This document shows positions 9,035 through 17,160 of a DNA stretch of 64,000 nucleotides, piece after piece. The position numbers and the translations under genes were made by a program. Source of the stretch: Streptomyces sp. DH24 (lineage in GTDB: Bacteria > Actinomycetota > Actinomycetes > Streptomycetales > Streptomycetaceae). The notes beneath the pieces were generated by a model that was not told the DNA's origin, did no database searches, and was given only the letters and a program-made list of their open reading frames with translations. The stretch lies in the NCBI RefSeq assembly GCF_029813775.1, contig NZ_JARVKW010000010.1, positions 1 through 64,000 on the forward strand. The letters are read 5' to 3'. Each line of letters begins with the position of its first letter. Position 1 is the stretch's first letter.

Positions 9035-10231
9035 ATGAACGCTCTGCCCGAAGACAACATCGGTAGGCGGATCGCACGCCTGCGTCGAGAACGACACCTC
9101 ACCCAGCGGGCTCTGGCTGACCTTGCTGGGATTCCGTACAGCACCCTCACGAAGGTCGAGGTCGGGGTCAGGCCTCCCACCCCGTACGTCGTTGCCACGT
9201 GTGCCCGCGCCATGGGCGTCGAGGTGGCGACGATCGAAGGGCGGCCCTACGCGAGCGAACTGCGCGCCGACCAGCTCGACATACTCATCCGACCCATCCG
9301 TGAGGCTCTGGACGTCTACGACCTGGGCCCCGACCCCGACATCCGGCCACGACGCCTCGAAGTGCTGGCCGATGAGGCGGAAGCGCTGTGCGCGGCGGTC
9401 CGTGCCGGTGAGATCAAGCAGGCGGCCGGCACCGTTGCGGGCCTCATCGAGGAGGCGACGACCGCAGCGCACGCGGCCGGCACCACTGACGGCTGGCTGA
9501 CGCTCGCTTCCCTCTACCGGACCGCTTACGACGTGGCGGCCAAGTTGGGTTACGGGGATCTCGCGCAGCTCTCCCTCGCCCGGATGGACTGGGCGGCACA
9601 GCGCGGCTCTGACGCCGTCCTCGGCGGCATGTACCAGTACATGCGTGCGCTCACGTACCTGCGGGAAGGCAAGTACCGCACTGGGCAACGTCTGGTCACC
9701 CTGGGACTGTCCACGATCCACCAGGCGGACGATTCGCGGCAACGGCAGGTCGTCACAGGACAGATGCACCTCGGTGGCGCCGTCATGGCCGGCCGGGCGC
9801 ACAACGAACATGAGGCTTTCGAGCACCTCCGTGAGGCCGAGCGGATCGCCGCAGCGACAGGTGAGTCCGTCAAGGTGCACTGGCTCGCCTTCGGTCCCAC
9901 GAACGTGCAGGCTCACCGTGTTTCTGTGCTGGCAGAACTCGACCAGTACGGCGAGGCGGTTGAGGCGACGGAGGGCCTGGTCATCCCGAACGACTGGCCG
10001 AAGTCCCGGGCCAGCCACCACTTCGCCGAGGTCGCTCGCGCGCAGATGTGGACCGGGAAGCTCGAGGCGTCCTTCCGGAGTCTGGTCCTTGCCCGGAAGG
10101 CAGCCCCGCAGCAGGCCAAGTACCACCCGACTGTGCGGGAGACGTACGCCGGTCTTGAAGCCGCTCACCGACGACTTCCGGAGAGTTTCCTGTCGTACGG
10201 CTCGTGGCTGGGATCCGGCCACGTGGCATAA
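9035..10231 (+). CDS. XRE-family transcriptional regulator with TPR-like C-terminus
   Basis: A 398-residue protein. Residues 8-65 are a Cro/C1-type helix-turn-helix (IGRRIARLRRERHLTQRALADLAGIPYSTLTKVE). The remaining 330 residues are alpha-helical with TPR-like repeats (YQYMRALTYLREGKYRTGQRL, HEAFEHLREAERIAAATGE). This type is abundant in Streptomyces next to RsbW-like ATPases and small conserved proteins, as here, and is thought to act in development or secondary-metabolism control. ATG 9035 has GGACAGGAG four bases upstream. It ends at a strong hairpin, so it is probably transcribed separately from the ATPase operon that follows. The ligand and targets are unknown. Confidence 0.88.
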   Translation: MNALPEDNIGRRIARLRRERHLTQRALADLAGIPYSTLTKVEVGVRPPTPYVVATCARAMGVEVATIEGRPYASELRADQLDILIRPIREALDVYDLGPDPDIRPRRLEVLADEAEALCAAVRAGEIKQAAGTVAGLIEEATTAAHAAGTTDGWLTLASLYRTAYDVAAKLGYGDLAQLSLARMDWAAQRGSDAVLGGMYQYMRALTYLREGKYRTGQRLVTLGLSTIHQADDSRQRQVVTGQMHLGGAVMAGRAHNEHEAFEHLREAERIAAATGESVKVHWLAFGPTNVQAHRVSVLAELDQYGEAVEATEGLVIPNDWPKSRASHHFAEVARAQMWTGKLEASFRSLVLARKAAPQQAKYHPTVRETYAGLEAAHRRLPESFLSYGSWLGSGHVA

Positions 10232-10247
10232 CGATCAGTAAAGCCTC

Positions 10248-10284
10248 GGCCCCAACCTTTCCGAATTCGGGGAAAGTTGGGGCC
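10248..10284 (+). terminator. Terminator after the XRE gene
   Basis: GGCCCCAACCTTTCC pairs with GGAAAGTTGGGGCC across a short AATTC-containing loop (one bulged base), starting 17 bases past the stop. It is followed by TTGT. Confidence 0.85.
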
Positions 10285-10469
10285 TTGTCGTGCGCCCACC
10301 ATGTCGTCACTGGCCCTTTCGACATGGAGCCGACCATGACGATGCATCACTGCGCGACCCATGCGCGCGCCTGTCGACGCGTACATGCTGACGCCGTCTT
10401 TGATCTCCCGCCCCGCGTCCTGTCCGAGGACGATGTCCGGTCGGCACCACGCTCCGCCAAGAGGACGTG

Positions 10470-10949
10470 ATGACGACGACAGCCGTACAGACGCCTCGCG
10501 CGGCCACGGGCCGTGCCGGGGACGTGATGAGCGAGTGCTTCAAGGTCACCCGCCGCCCCCGTGGGACAAAGCCCCCGGCCGACGACACGTACCGCGTCGC
10601 GGCCATGCGCCGGATCGCCGCCGCGCGGCTTCGGTACTGCGGCCTCGGCGCGATGGCCGACGACGTCACGCTGATCGTCTCCGAGTTGCTCACCAACGCG
10701 CTGATCCACAGCGGCGCCACGGAGGTCAGCCTGCGCATCACCGTCGATGGCGACACTCTGCGCATCGCGGTCCGCGACGGTATGCCGGGCAGGGCACAGC
10801 CCGGCACGGCGGACGCGGAGGCCGAGTCCGGTCGAGGGCTGACCCTCGTCGACGCGCTGGCCCGGGAAAACGGCGGTGCCTGGGGAACCAGCGACGCCGG
10901 TGCCGAGACCTGGTGCAGCCTCACCGTCCCGTGCGGGGAACAACAGTGA
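10470..10949 (+). CDS. RsbW-like ATP-binding protein (HATPase_c)
   Basis: A 159-residue GHKL ATPase domain of the anti-sigma/serine kinase type. The N-box is ELLTNALIHSGA, the G1 box VRDGMPG, and the G2 box GRGLTLVDALA. The N-terminal 45 residues are variable. Streptomyces has dozens of such proteins; some are anti-sigma factors, many are uncharacterised. ATG 10470 has GAGGA five bases upstream; the adjacent GTG 10467 is too close to it. Its stop overlaps the GTG of the next gene, giving translational coupling. It is the first gene of a three-gene operon. Confidence 0.85.
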   Translation: MTTTAVQTPRAATGRAGDVMSECFKVTRRPRGTKPPADDTYRVAAMRRIAAARLRYCGLGAMADDVTLIVSELLTNALIHSGATEVSLRITVDGDTLRIAVRDGMPGRAQPGTADAEAESGRGLTLVDALARENGGAWGTSDAGAETWCSLTVPCGEQQ

Positions 10950-11347
10950 GCGCGTCGACCCTCGTGAGCGAGTGGGCTCCCGTCAACGAGGAGACCCTGA
11001 CGACGCTGTTACTGGCGTTGCGGCGATGGGAGCCCTTCGACGGCTGCGCGCTGCTCGGGGACATCGGCGATGTGCTGGACGACGTCACGCCGAGCGAGGG
11101 CGAAGCCGAGGTACTCGCGGAGCGCCTGCGCGGCCGGTTGACGCACCTTGTCGATCTCGCGCTGAAGGCCCGGGCGGCCGAGGACGACGAAGCGAGCCAT
11201 CTCATTCTGCGTGCTCGCACCGTCCTCAACGAGCACGCCCCGATGGACCACCGGCGAGCCGTAGGGCACCTGCGCCGGATGGCGTGGGCCGCCAATGAGC
11301 TGTTGGAACGACTGGGCGCCCTGCGGCGCCTGAAGGAGTACGCGTGA
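10946..11347 (+). CDS. Small conserved Streptomyces protein (DUF6415-like), TTA codon
   Basis: A 133-residue largely alpha-helical protein. The pattern LAERLRGRLTHLVDLAL ... MAWAANELLERLGAL resembles the DUF6415 proteins that commonly follow RsbW-like ATPases in Streptomyces; this family assignment is from memory and tentative. Its GTG overlaps the preceding stop (GTGA), and its own stop overlaps the next start in the same way, so the three genes are coupled. Codon 22 (11009-11011) is TTA, so translation should depend on the bldA tRNA. Its function is unknown. Confidence 0.7.
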   Translation: MSASTLVSEWAPVNEETLTTLLLALRRWEPFDGCALLGDIGDVLDDVTPSEGEAEVLAERLRGRLTHLVDLALKARAAEDDEASHLILRARTVLNEHAPMDHRRAVGHLRRMAWAANELLERLGALRRLKEYA

Positions 11348-12063
11348 TCCGGTTCCCCCCGCCCCTCACCTTCCCGAACGAACAGAGCCTGGTCCCTTTC
11401 GTCACCCTGCGCAGGGGCGAGGAAGCGGCGCCCGCGAATCTGCACATCCTGCGGCAGCGCGACGGTTCGCGCCTACGCCTGTTCTACGGCGACGAGGACC
11501 CCAGAGACCGGCCGGTGCGCGGCATCCTCTGGGCGCGGTGCGGCTTCAGCCGCGACGGGGACGGCATGCCGGCCGGTGAGCCGCTGTGGAAGTTCATGCA
11601 CCCGTACCGGCAGATGGCGACGATGCTCGCCGGGCGCTGCCAGGTGTGCACGCGGCCCGCCCGGACACCCCTCGGGTACCTCTTCCTGACCGGCCCGAAG
11701 GACAGGCATCCGGCGCAGCCACTCCTGACCGGCCAGCCTCCCGTCTGCGTGCGGCACGTCCACACGACGGCGAAGCTGTGCCCGCACATGGCAGGCGACC
11801 CGGTCGTGTGCCTGGCCGACAGGGCCCCGCTGCACGGGGTGATCGGCAGTGTCTACGGCCGCGGCCCGGACGGCGCCGTCACGCCCGTCTCCGCACCTCC
11901 CGAACCGGTCACGTTCAACGACCCGCGCGCTCCGCTGCTCCTCGGCTCCCAGCTCGTACGACGGCTGTCGTCATTCCGCGTACTCGACCTGGACGGACTG
12001 CGGCAGCTCCTCGCCACCGGGCACGACGGTGCGACGCGGATCCCCGCTCCGCACGGGACGTGA
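11344..12063 (+). CDS. Conserved hypothetical protein with Cys/His clusters
   Basis: A 239-residue protein with no family I can name. CQVCTRPARTP and CVRHVHTTAKLCPHM near the middle resemble a zinc-binding site. The N-terminus has no signal peptide, so it is probably cytoplasmic. GTG 11344 has GAAGGAG five bases upstream and overlaps the preceding stop, making it the last gene of the RsbW-like operon. Similar proteins of this kind recur beside XRE and ATPase genes in Streptomyces, from general knowledge. Its function is not known. Confidence 0.7.
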   Translation: MIRFPPPLTFPNEQSLVPFVTLRRGEEAAPANLHILRQRDGSRLRLFYGDEDPRDRPVRGILWARCGFSRDGDGMPAGEPLWKFMHPYRQMATMLAGRCQVCTRPARTPLGYLFLTGPKDRHPAQPLLTGQPPVCVRHVHTTAKLCPHMAGDPVVCLADRAPLHGVIGSVYGRGPDGAVTPVSAPPEPVTFNDPRAPLLLGSQLVRRLSSFRVLDLDGLRQLLATGHDGATRIPAPHGT

Positions 12064-12131
12064 GCCCGCAGCGGGCGACGTGCCGCCCATGACCTCCGCA
12101 CACCCGTCCACCAACCCTGGAAGGGGCCTTG

Positions 12132-12182
12132 ATGAGCGAGTTGCTCCGTGTGCTTGCCCCCGACGACGCGCCCGTCGCGTGA
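12132..12182 (+). CDS. Possible 16-residue peptide or truncated gene
   Basis: An ATG preceded by GGAAGGGG at five bases spacing opens a 16-codon frame, MSELLRVLAPDDAPVA, ending four bases before a strong terminator hairpin. It could be a leader peptide, a small peptide or the stub of a lost gene. There is no independent support beyond the ribosome site. Confidence 0.3.
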   Translation: MSELLRVLAPDDAPVA

Positions 12183-12186
12183 AACG

Positions 12187-12237
12187 GCCGTCCGGCGATC
12201 CCGCCCGCCACGCCACGCCACGGGATCGCCGGACGGC
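12187..12237 (+). terminator. Strong 17-bp terminator hairpin
   Basis: A 17-bp perfect inverted repeat (GCCGTCCGGCGATCCCG with its complement) separated by 17 bases closes the 16-codon frame and separates the ATPase operon from the RiPP locus. Confidence 0.85.
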
Positions 12238-12271
12238 TCCCCGCCCTCACCATTTCTCCGAAGGATCGTCA

Positions 12272-13096
12272 GTGTCCCGGTTCACCGTCCTGGACGACAC
12301 CCGTCGTCACCCCGACCTGGCCGAGCGGATCACCGCCCTCCTGCACACCGTGGCCCCTCTGGTGGAGGAGACGACCGGCCTCCCCCTCCCGCCGGAGGTC
12401 CGCTTCCGCCTGCTCACCCCGAGGGCCTGGCGGCGGGCCGAGATCGCGTACAAGCTGCGCGTCCTCACCCGGGACATCGCCGACCCCGGCCTGAGCGTGC
12501 CGCCCGAACACGTCTCGGCGGTGCGCCTCGCCCTCAAAGCCACCGGGTTCATTCCCGCCCTGGTCTGGCCGCTGGTCGTCGGGTCCACCGTGATCGCCGC
12601 CGACGGGCGCGACGAGACCCTCGTCATGCCCAGGGCGCTGCGGCACAGTGGCCTGCTGGCCCATGAACCGTCCCTGTGCCAGATGCTCAGCCACGAGCTG
12701 ACCCACCATGCGCAGGACGCCGCCTGCGGCGACAGCACGGAGTGGAGGAGCTTCTTCCCCCAGTTGAGGAAGATCGATCCCGGCAGCATCCCGGCCGTCG
12801 TGGAAGGGCATGCCCGCTGGGCCGACCAGCAGGTCACGACAGCCCTGTACGGCGCACCGGTCGACCACGTGCGCCAGGCGCGGCGCTCGCCGCGTGCCCG
12901 CCTTCTCGTCCGCGCACCGGGCCTTCGCCGACTCGGCCCGAGCGGGGACGCCTACGCGCAGGGCACGCGCCTCATCGGCCACGCCGTCACCGTGCACGGC
13001 ACCGATCTCGTCAACCGGGTCTGGAAAGACACCTCACTGCTGCCCACCAGGAGCGAGATCGCGGAGCCCGATGCGTGGATCGCCCGCATCGCATAG
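12272..13096 (+). CDS. Zincin-type metalloprotease (HELTH), RiPP-associated
   Basis: A 274-residue protein with the zinc-protease motif SHELTHHAQ near residue 145 and a downstream VVEGHARWADQ that could supply the third ligand or a structural Glu. The N-terminal 120 residues are helical, with one hydrophobic stretch (GFIPALVWPLVVGSTVIAA) but no signal peptide. GTG 12272 has AAGGA seven bases upstream. It starts the group that includes the ATP-grasp precursor, ligase and methyltransferase. Leader removal of the RiPP is a plausible but untested role, and a long repeat-bearing gap of 309 bases separates it from the precursor. It may equally be an unrelated zinc peptidase. Confidence 0.7.
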   Translation: MSRFTVLDDTRRHPDLAERITALLHTVAPLVEETTGLPLPPEVRFRLLTPRAWRRAEIAYKLRVLTRDIADPGLSVPPEHVSAVRLALKATGFIPALVWPLVVGSTVIAADGRDETLVMPRALRHSGLLAHEPSLCQMLSHELTHHAQDAACGDSTEWRSFFPQLRKIDPGSIPAVVEGHARWADQQVTTALYGAPVDHVRQARRSPRARLLVRAPGLRRLGPSGDAYAQGTRLIGHAVTVHGTDLVNRVWKDTSLLPTRSEIAEPDAWIARIA

Positions 13097-13103
13097 ACCC
13101 CTG

Positions 13104-13180
13104 CCCGGTGGCCCGGTGGCCCGGTGGCCCGGTGGCCCGGTGGCCCGGTGGCCCGGTGGCCCGGTGGCCCGGTGGCCCGG
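13104..13180. repeat. 8-bp tandem repeat (GCCCGGTG, about 9.6 copies)
   Basis: The octamer CCCGGTGG is repeated head to tail without variation for about 77 bases, starting eight bases after the metalloprotease stop. It lies in the 309-base gap (13097-13405) before the RiPP precursor. The rest of the gap is GC-rich with no recognisable gene. Slipped-strand copy-number change is likely. Confidence 0.9.
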
Positions 13181-13405
13181 CGAACCCGGCGGGCCGCCGG
13201 GCAGGCACCGGCCCCGGCGCGGGACGAGCACCCGGCTCGTGGTCCCCACGGCCAGGTCCCGCCCCGCCCCGCGCCGGGCCCGGCTCGTCGGCCGGCACGC
13301 AGAGGAGAACCCGGCCGGCGACGGGCGGGCCCGCGGGAGCCGCCCCGGCTCGACCTCTGCAGCGGGTCCGCCGACTTGTCCGCAACTACGACACACAGGA
13401 GACGC

Positions 13406-13699
13406 ATGTTCGTCCACTCCGACCGCCTGCCCACGAGCACGGCGGTCCCGAAGGGCATCACCACTCCGATTCCGTGGGGCGTCCGGCGCATGGCGCCGTA
13501 TCCGACGATGGCCCCCGCCCACGCCAGGGTCGAGCTGGACCCGGCCACTCAGACCGCCGTGTTCTTCAACGACGCCGACGAGGTGATGGAGATGCCCGGC
13601 CACGGCACCAGCACCGGTACCTCTCCGGCCACCGGAACCAGCCCTGACGGCAACGGGTCCACCCAGGACTCCGACCAAGGGAGCGACAGCGACCAGTGA
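13406..13699 (+). CDS. ATP-grasp-modified RiPP precursor peptide
   Basis: A 97-residue peptide of the GRASP-target type that accompanies SAV_5884-family ATP-grasp ligases. The conserved leader block is PWGVRRMAPYP (residues 24-34), followed by VELDPATQTAVFF and a core-like C-terminus HGTSTGTSPATGTSPDG with an Asp/Ser/Gln-rich tail. Alternating Thr/Ser and acidic residues are what macrolactone (graspetide) chemistry uses. ATG 13406 has CAGGAG four bases upstream, and the stop overlaps the ligase start (GTGAATGA). No signal peptide is present. The ligase beside it is broken, so the peptide may be unmodified or modified only by the methyltransferase. Confidence 0.88.
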   Translation: MFVHSDRLPTSTAVPKGITTPIPWGVRRMAPYPTMAPAHARVELDPATQTAVFFNDADEVMEMPGHGTSTGTSPATGTSPDGNGSTQDSDQGSDSDQ

Positions 13700-14506
13700 A
13701 TGACCCGCGTCCGGTATTGGTCGTCACCAGCCTGTACGACCCCACCGCCGACGTGGTGATCAGCGAGCTGCACGGCCGGGGTGTCCCGGTCGTGCGGTTC
13801 GACTCGGGTGACTTTCCCGCATCACTGTCGGTGGAGGCAGAGATCACCGAGGACGGCATCCAGGGGCGCATTGACACTCCGTCGCGCTCCGCCGACCTGC
13901 TCCGGGTTCGCTCGCTCTACTACCGCCGCCCGACAGGCTTCGCGTTCCCTCATCTCGCTGAGCAGGACGCACGGTTCGCCATCACCCAGGCACGATACGG
14001 CCTCGGGGGCGTGATCGCGTCGCTGCCCGGCTGCCTGTACGTGAACGGTGATCTACAAGCCTCTGCACAACCCCGTGTACCGAGTCGACGATGCCTCCTC
14101 CGTCGTCAGGATCGCCGAGGTGGCCGCCGAGGACATCGACTCCACAGTGGCCGGCACCGCCCACCTGTTCCAGAAGCGTGTGCCGAAGGCAGCGGACGTC
14201 CGCGTGACCGTCATCGGGCGCCGAACGTTCTGCGTCCGGATCGACTCCGGCCTCCTGGACTGGCGGACCGACTACAGCCGCCTGAGCTACACCCCCGTGA
14301 AGCCGCCCCCGGAGACCGAGTTGGCCCTTCATGCGTACATGGACCATTTCGGGCTTCTCTTCGGCGCTTTCGACTTCGCCCTGGAAGCGGGCGGGCAATG
14401 GTGGTTCCTGGAATGCAATCCCTCCGGCCAGTGGTACTGGCTGGAGGCCGAGACCGGTCTGCCGCTGTGTGCGGCCATGGCCGACCTCCTGGAAAGGAAG
14501 CCGTGA
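13696..14506 (+). pseudogene. ATP-grasp peptide ligase disrupted by internal out-of-frame deletion
   Basis: Related to the SAV_5884-type ATP-grasp RiPP maturases that form ester links in graspetides. GTG 13696 begins MNDPRPVLVVTSLYDPTADV and reads an intact pre-ATP-grasp domain to GCLYVN (about residue 117, 14046). The next conserved part, VIYKPLHNPVYRVDD through HLFQKRVPKAADVRV, IDSGLLDWRTDY and WWFLECNPSGQWYW, continues one frame over (14048-14506). In intact relatives roughly 45-50 residues lie between these blocks, so about 140-150 bases are missing and the frame is shifted. Lost residues include part of the ATP-binding subdomain. Because no stop occurs, the first frame runs on into the methyltransferase, giving one open frame 13696-15621. 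Natural deletion or assembly collapse are both possible. Confidence 0.8.
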
Positions 14507-15621
14507 GCGACCACGAACAGCTCCACCGGCGGCTCATCGACAAAATGGCGGCCGGCGGCAGCCTGCGCACCGAGCCCTGGAAGCGCGCCGCCGGGGCAGT
14601 GCCCAGGCACGAGTTCCTCCGGGGTGGGTTCTTCCGCGCGGTACCCGGGGCGTCGCCTACCGCATGGGCCCCGGTCCTGGAGGGCGACGACGGATGGCTT
14701 CCGGGCTGCTACGCCGACGAATCGCTGGTGACCCAGATCGCGGGCACGATCAGGCCGACGGACATCCGGGGCGAGATCATGCGGGAGCCGACCAGTTCGA
14801 GCACGCTGCCCTCGCTCGTTCTGCGCATGGTCGAGGACCTGCGCGTGGAACCGGGGATGAACGTGCTGGAGATCGGCACCGGCACCGGCTACTCGACCGC
14901 GGTGCTCTGCGCACGCCTGGGCGACGACCACGTCACCTCGGTCGAGTACGACGAAGAGGTGGCACAGCGGGCCCGGGCAGCTCTTGGCCGACTCGGTGCC
15001 TTCCCCCGGCTGCTGACCGGTGACGGCCTCCTGGGCCATGACGGCGGCGCCCCGTACGACCGGATCATCGCCACCTGCGCCGTACGCACTGTGCCCGCGG
15101 CCTGGCTCGAACAGACCCGGCCCGCAGGACAGATCCTGACGACCGTCGGCGGCTGGCTCGGTGCGTCGGAGCTGGTGCGCCTGTCCGTCCATGAGGACGG
15201 CACGGCGTCCGGGCCGTTGCTGGGCGGACAGGTGAGCTTCATGCTTGCCCGGCCGCAACTGCCGCCCCCGCTCGGCCTGCTTCCGGACCTCGGCGCGGGC
15301 ACGGAGCGCCGAGCCGTCGTCGGCGCCGACGTCCTGACCGACTGGACGGCCCGCTTCGTCACGCAGTTCGCCGTGCCGCGTGCGCAGCACGTGAACCTGC
15401 GACAGGGCCGGTACGACGAGGACGTGCTGATCGACGTCGAGACCGGCTCATGGGCCGCGCTCCGCGAAGAGGACGGCCGCTGGATCGTCCGGCAGGACGG
15501 TCCAGCGGCCGTCTGGGATGTCGTCGAGGAGCACCTCGGGCGCTGGCGTGCCGTCGGCGCACCGGGGGTGGAGAAGGCCACGGTGCGCGTCACCGCGGAC
15601 GGGCAGAGCATCCACTGGTAG
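14503..15621 (+). CDS. Protein-L-isoaspartate O-methyltransferase-like RiPP enzyme
   Basis: A 372-residue SAM-dependent methyltransferase. The SAM motif is VLEIGTGTGYSTAVLC (about residues 125-140) with SVEYDEEV as the acidic loop; the N-terminal WKRAAGAVPRHEFL and the ESLVTQ and STLPSLVLRMVEDL blocks are typical of PCMT enzymes. About 130 extra C-terminal residues mark the version that partners ATP-grasp maturases. In characterised aspartimidylated graspetides (fuscimiditide type) such an enzyme methylates an Asp of the ring peptide, leading to an aspartimide. GTG 14503 has GGAAAGGAAG upstream and overlaps the ligase's stop in its second frame, so coupling to the intact ligase was the ancestral arrangement. 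The gene itself looks whole. Confidence 0.88.
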   Translation: MSDHEQLHRRLIDKMAAGGSLRTEPWKRAAGAVPRHEFLRGGFFRAVPGASPTAWAPVLEGDDGWLPGCYADESLVTQIAGTIRPTDIRGEIMREPTSSSTLPSLVLRMVEDLRVEPGMNVLEIGTGTGYSTAVLCARLGDDHVTSVEYDEEVAQRARAALGRLGAFPRLLTGDGLLGHDGGAPYDRIIATCAVRTVPAAWLEQTRPAGQILTTVGGWLGASELVRLSVHEDGTASGPLLGGQVSFMLARPQLPPPLGLLPDLGAGTERRAVVGADVLTDWTARFVTQFAVPRAQHVNLRQGRYDEDVLIDVETGSWAALREEDGRWIVRQDGPAAVWDVVEEHLGRWRAVGAPGVEKATVRVTADGQSIHW

Positions 15622-15700
15622 GACCGGCGGCCGGTCCCGCTCGTCGGCCTGTCCCGCGGCGGACGGACCGGGGGCGACCTCCGCCGTGCTCTCCGGCTCT

Positions 15701-15739
15701 CCGGCGACCCGGTGCGCCTCACGCGTGCCGGGTCGCCGG
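15701..15739. terminator. Hairpin between convergent methyltransferase and PhoX-like genes
   Basis: CCGGCGACCCGG pairs with CCGGGTCGCCGG across 15 bases that themselves pair partly (TGCGC with GCGTG). It lies between two converging genes and can serve both. Confidence 0.8.
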
Positions 15740-15772
15740 TGCGTCACCCCTCCGACGCGGTGAGCGGGCGCG

Positions 15773-16927
15773 TCAGGCCCGGAACGGGCCCTTCACCTCG
15801 TACGTGATGCCGCCGGACGACGAGCCCGTCGTGCCGCGCTGGCTGGAGAAGTACAGGCGTGTGCCGTCCGGGGAGAACGCCGGGCCCGTGATCTCCGAGG
15901 AGGACTGATTGTCGATGCGGAGGAACGGCGCCACCACGTCGTCCGGCGTGATCACACAGATCTCCATGTTGCCGCCGTCCTCCGCGACGAACAGGTCGCC
16001 CGAGGCGGAGCCCGTGACGTTGTCCACGCCGGTCAGCGGGGCCGTGCCGGACACCAGGGAGTCGTCGTAGGCGAGTTCCACGGTCTGGGCCGCCGCGTTG
16101 TACTGCCAGACCCGGCCGTCGCCCTTGGTGGTGAACCAGCAGGTGTCGTTCGCGTAGTAGCAGCCCTCGCCGCCGTTGAAGCGCTTGGCGCCGGAGACCT
16201 GGTTGCGGGTGGCGGTGGCGCCGGTCGGGTCGGGGACGCGCGCCCAGGTCACGGGGCCGCTCGTGCCGGTGCCCGCCACCATGACCTCCAGGGTGCCGGA
16301 GGACAGGTCGCCCCAGGTGGTCGGCCGGAAGCGGTAGAAGCAGCCGTCCGAGACGTCCTCCGTCATGTAGACGACGCGGCGCACCGGGTCGGCCGCCGCC
16401 GCCTCGTGCTTGAAGCGGCCCATCGCGTCGCGCCGGGTGGCCGCCTTCACGCCCCACGGGTCCGTCTCGTAGACGTAGCCGCGGTCGACCTCCTCGCAGG
16501 ACAGCCAGGTGTTCCACGGGGTCTTGCCGCCCGCGCAGTTCTGCCGCGTGCCCGACAGGACGCGGTACGCCGCCGTGATCGTGCCGGTCGCGGAGAACTT
16601 CAGCGCGCTCGCGCCGCCGGACGGGTTGATCTCGGAGTTGGACACGTAGATCCAGCCGCTGCCGTCGGCGTAACAGGCGCCGCCGTCGGGCGCGTTGTGC
16701 CAGGTGTACGACGTGCCGCTGACCGTCCGGCCGGACCGGGCGACGACCCGGCTGGTGAAGCCGCTGGGGAGCCGGATGCCGTTGGCGTCGGGCGCGCCGA
16801 GCGGGCCGTACGGGCCGGCGCCGGGCTGGGCCGGCGCGGCGTACGCGGCGCCGCGCCACAGCGTCCCGCCGAGGGCGGCGGACGAGCCGCCGAGGACTGC
16901 TGCCCGCAGGAGGGTACGACGTTCCAC
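15773..16927 (-). CDS. Secreted PhoX-like (DUF839) protein with Tat signal
   Basis: A 384-residue exported protein. The N-terminus MERRTLLRAAVLGGSSAALG is a twin-arginine signal ending near AYAAPAQ. The mature part has the repeated beta-propeller character of the PhoX/DUF839 family (CYADGSGWIYVSNSE, WNTWLSCEEVDRGYVYETDP, MGRFKHEAAAADP, VYMTEDVSDGCFYRF). Family members include calcium-dependent alkaline phosphatases, and Tat export of a folded metal-loaded enzyme fits. GTG 16927 has GGAG five bases upstream. It is monocistronic. Phosphatase activity is inferred from the family, not shown. Confidence 0.82.
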   Translation of the reverse strand: MERRTLLRAAVLGGSSAALGGTLWRGAAYAAPAQPGAGPYGPLGAPDANGIRLPSGFTSRVVARSGRTVSGTSYTWHNAPDGGACYADGSGWIYVSNSEINPSGGASALKFSATGTITAAYRVLSGTRQNCAGGKTPWNTWLSCEEVDRGYVYETDPWGVKAATRRDAMGRFKHEAAAADPVRRVVYMTEDVSDGCFYRFRPTTWGDLSSGTLEVMVAGTGTSGPVTWARVPDPTGATATRNQVSGAKRFNGGEGCYYANDTCWFTTKGDGRVWQYNAAAQTVELAYDDSLVSGTAPLTGVDNVTGSASGDLFVAEDGGNMEICVITPDDVVAPFLRIDNQSSSEITGPAFSPDGTRLYFSSQRGTTGSSSGGITYEVKGPFRA

Positions 16928-17160
16928 TGCTGCTCCAAGGTGCCGTTACCGCCCCGCCGCCGGTCGGCGGCGGGGTCGTGCGCTGACGGACCCTAGGGGC
17001 GCGGGATGGACGTGTCATGTACGGGTCGTGACGGGTGTGTACGGCCGGGTGACGAGCCGTCCACCGCACCCCGGAGACGGGCGGCCGGTGTCCGGCCCTC
17101 GTAGGCTGGGACGCGCAACGCACGGTGCGCATGAGCGCGACCGCAGGTGAGGAGCCCGCC

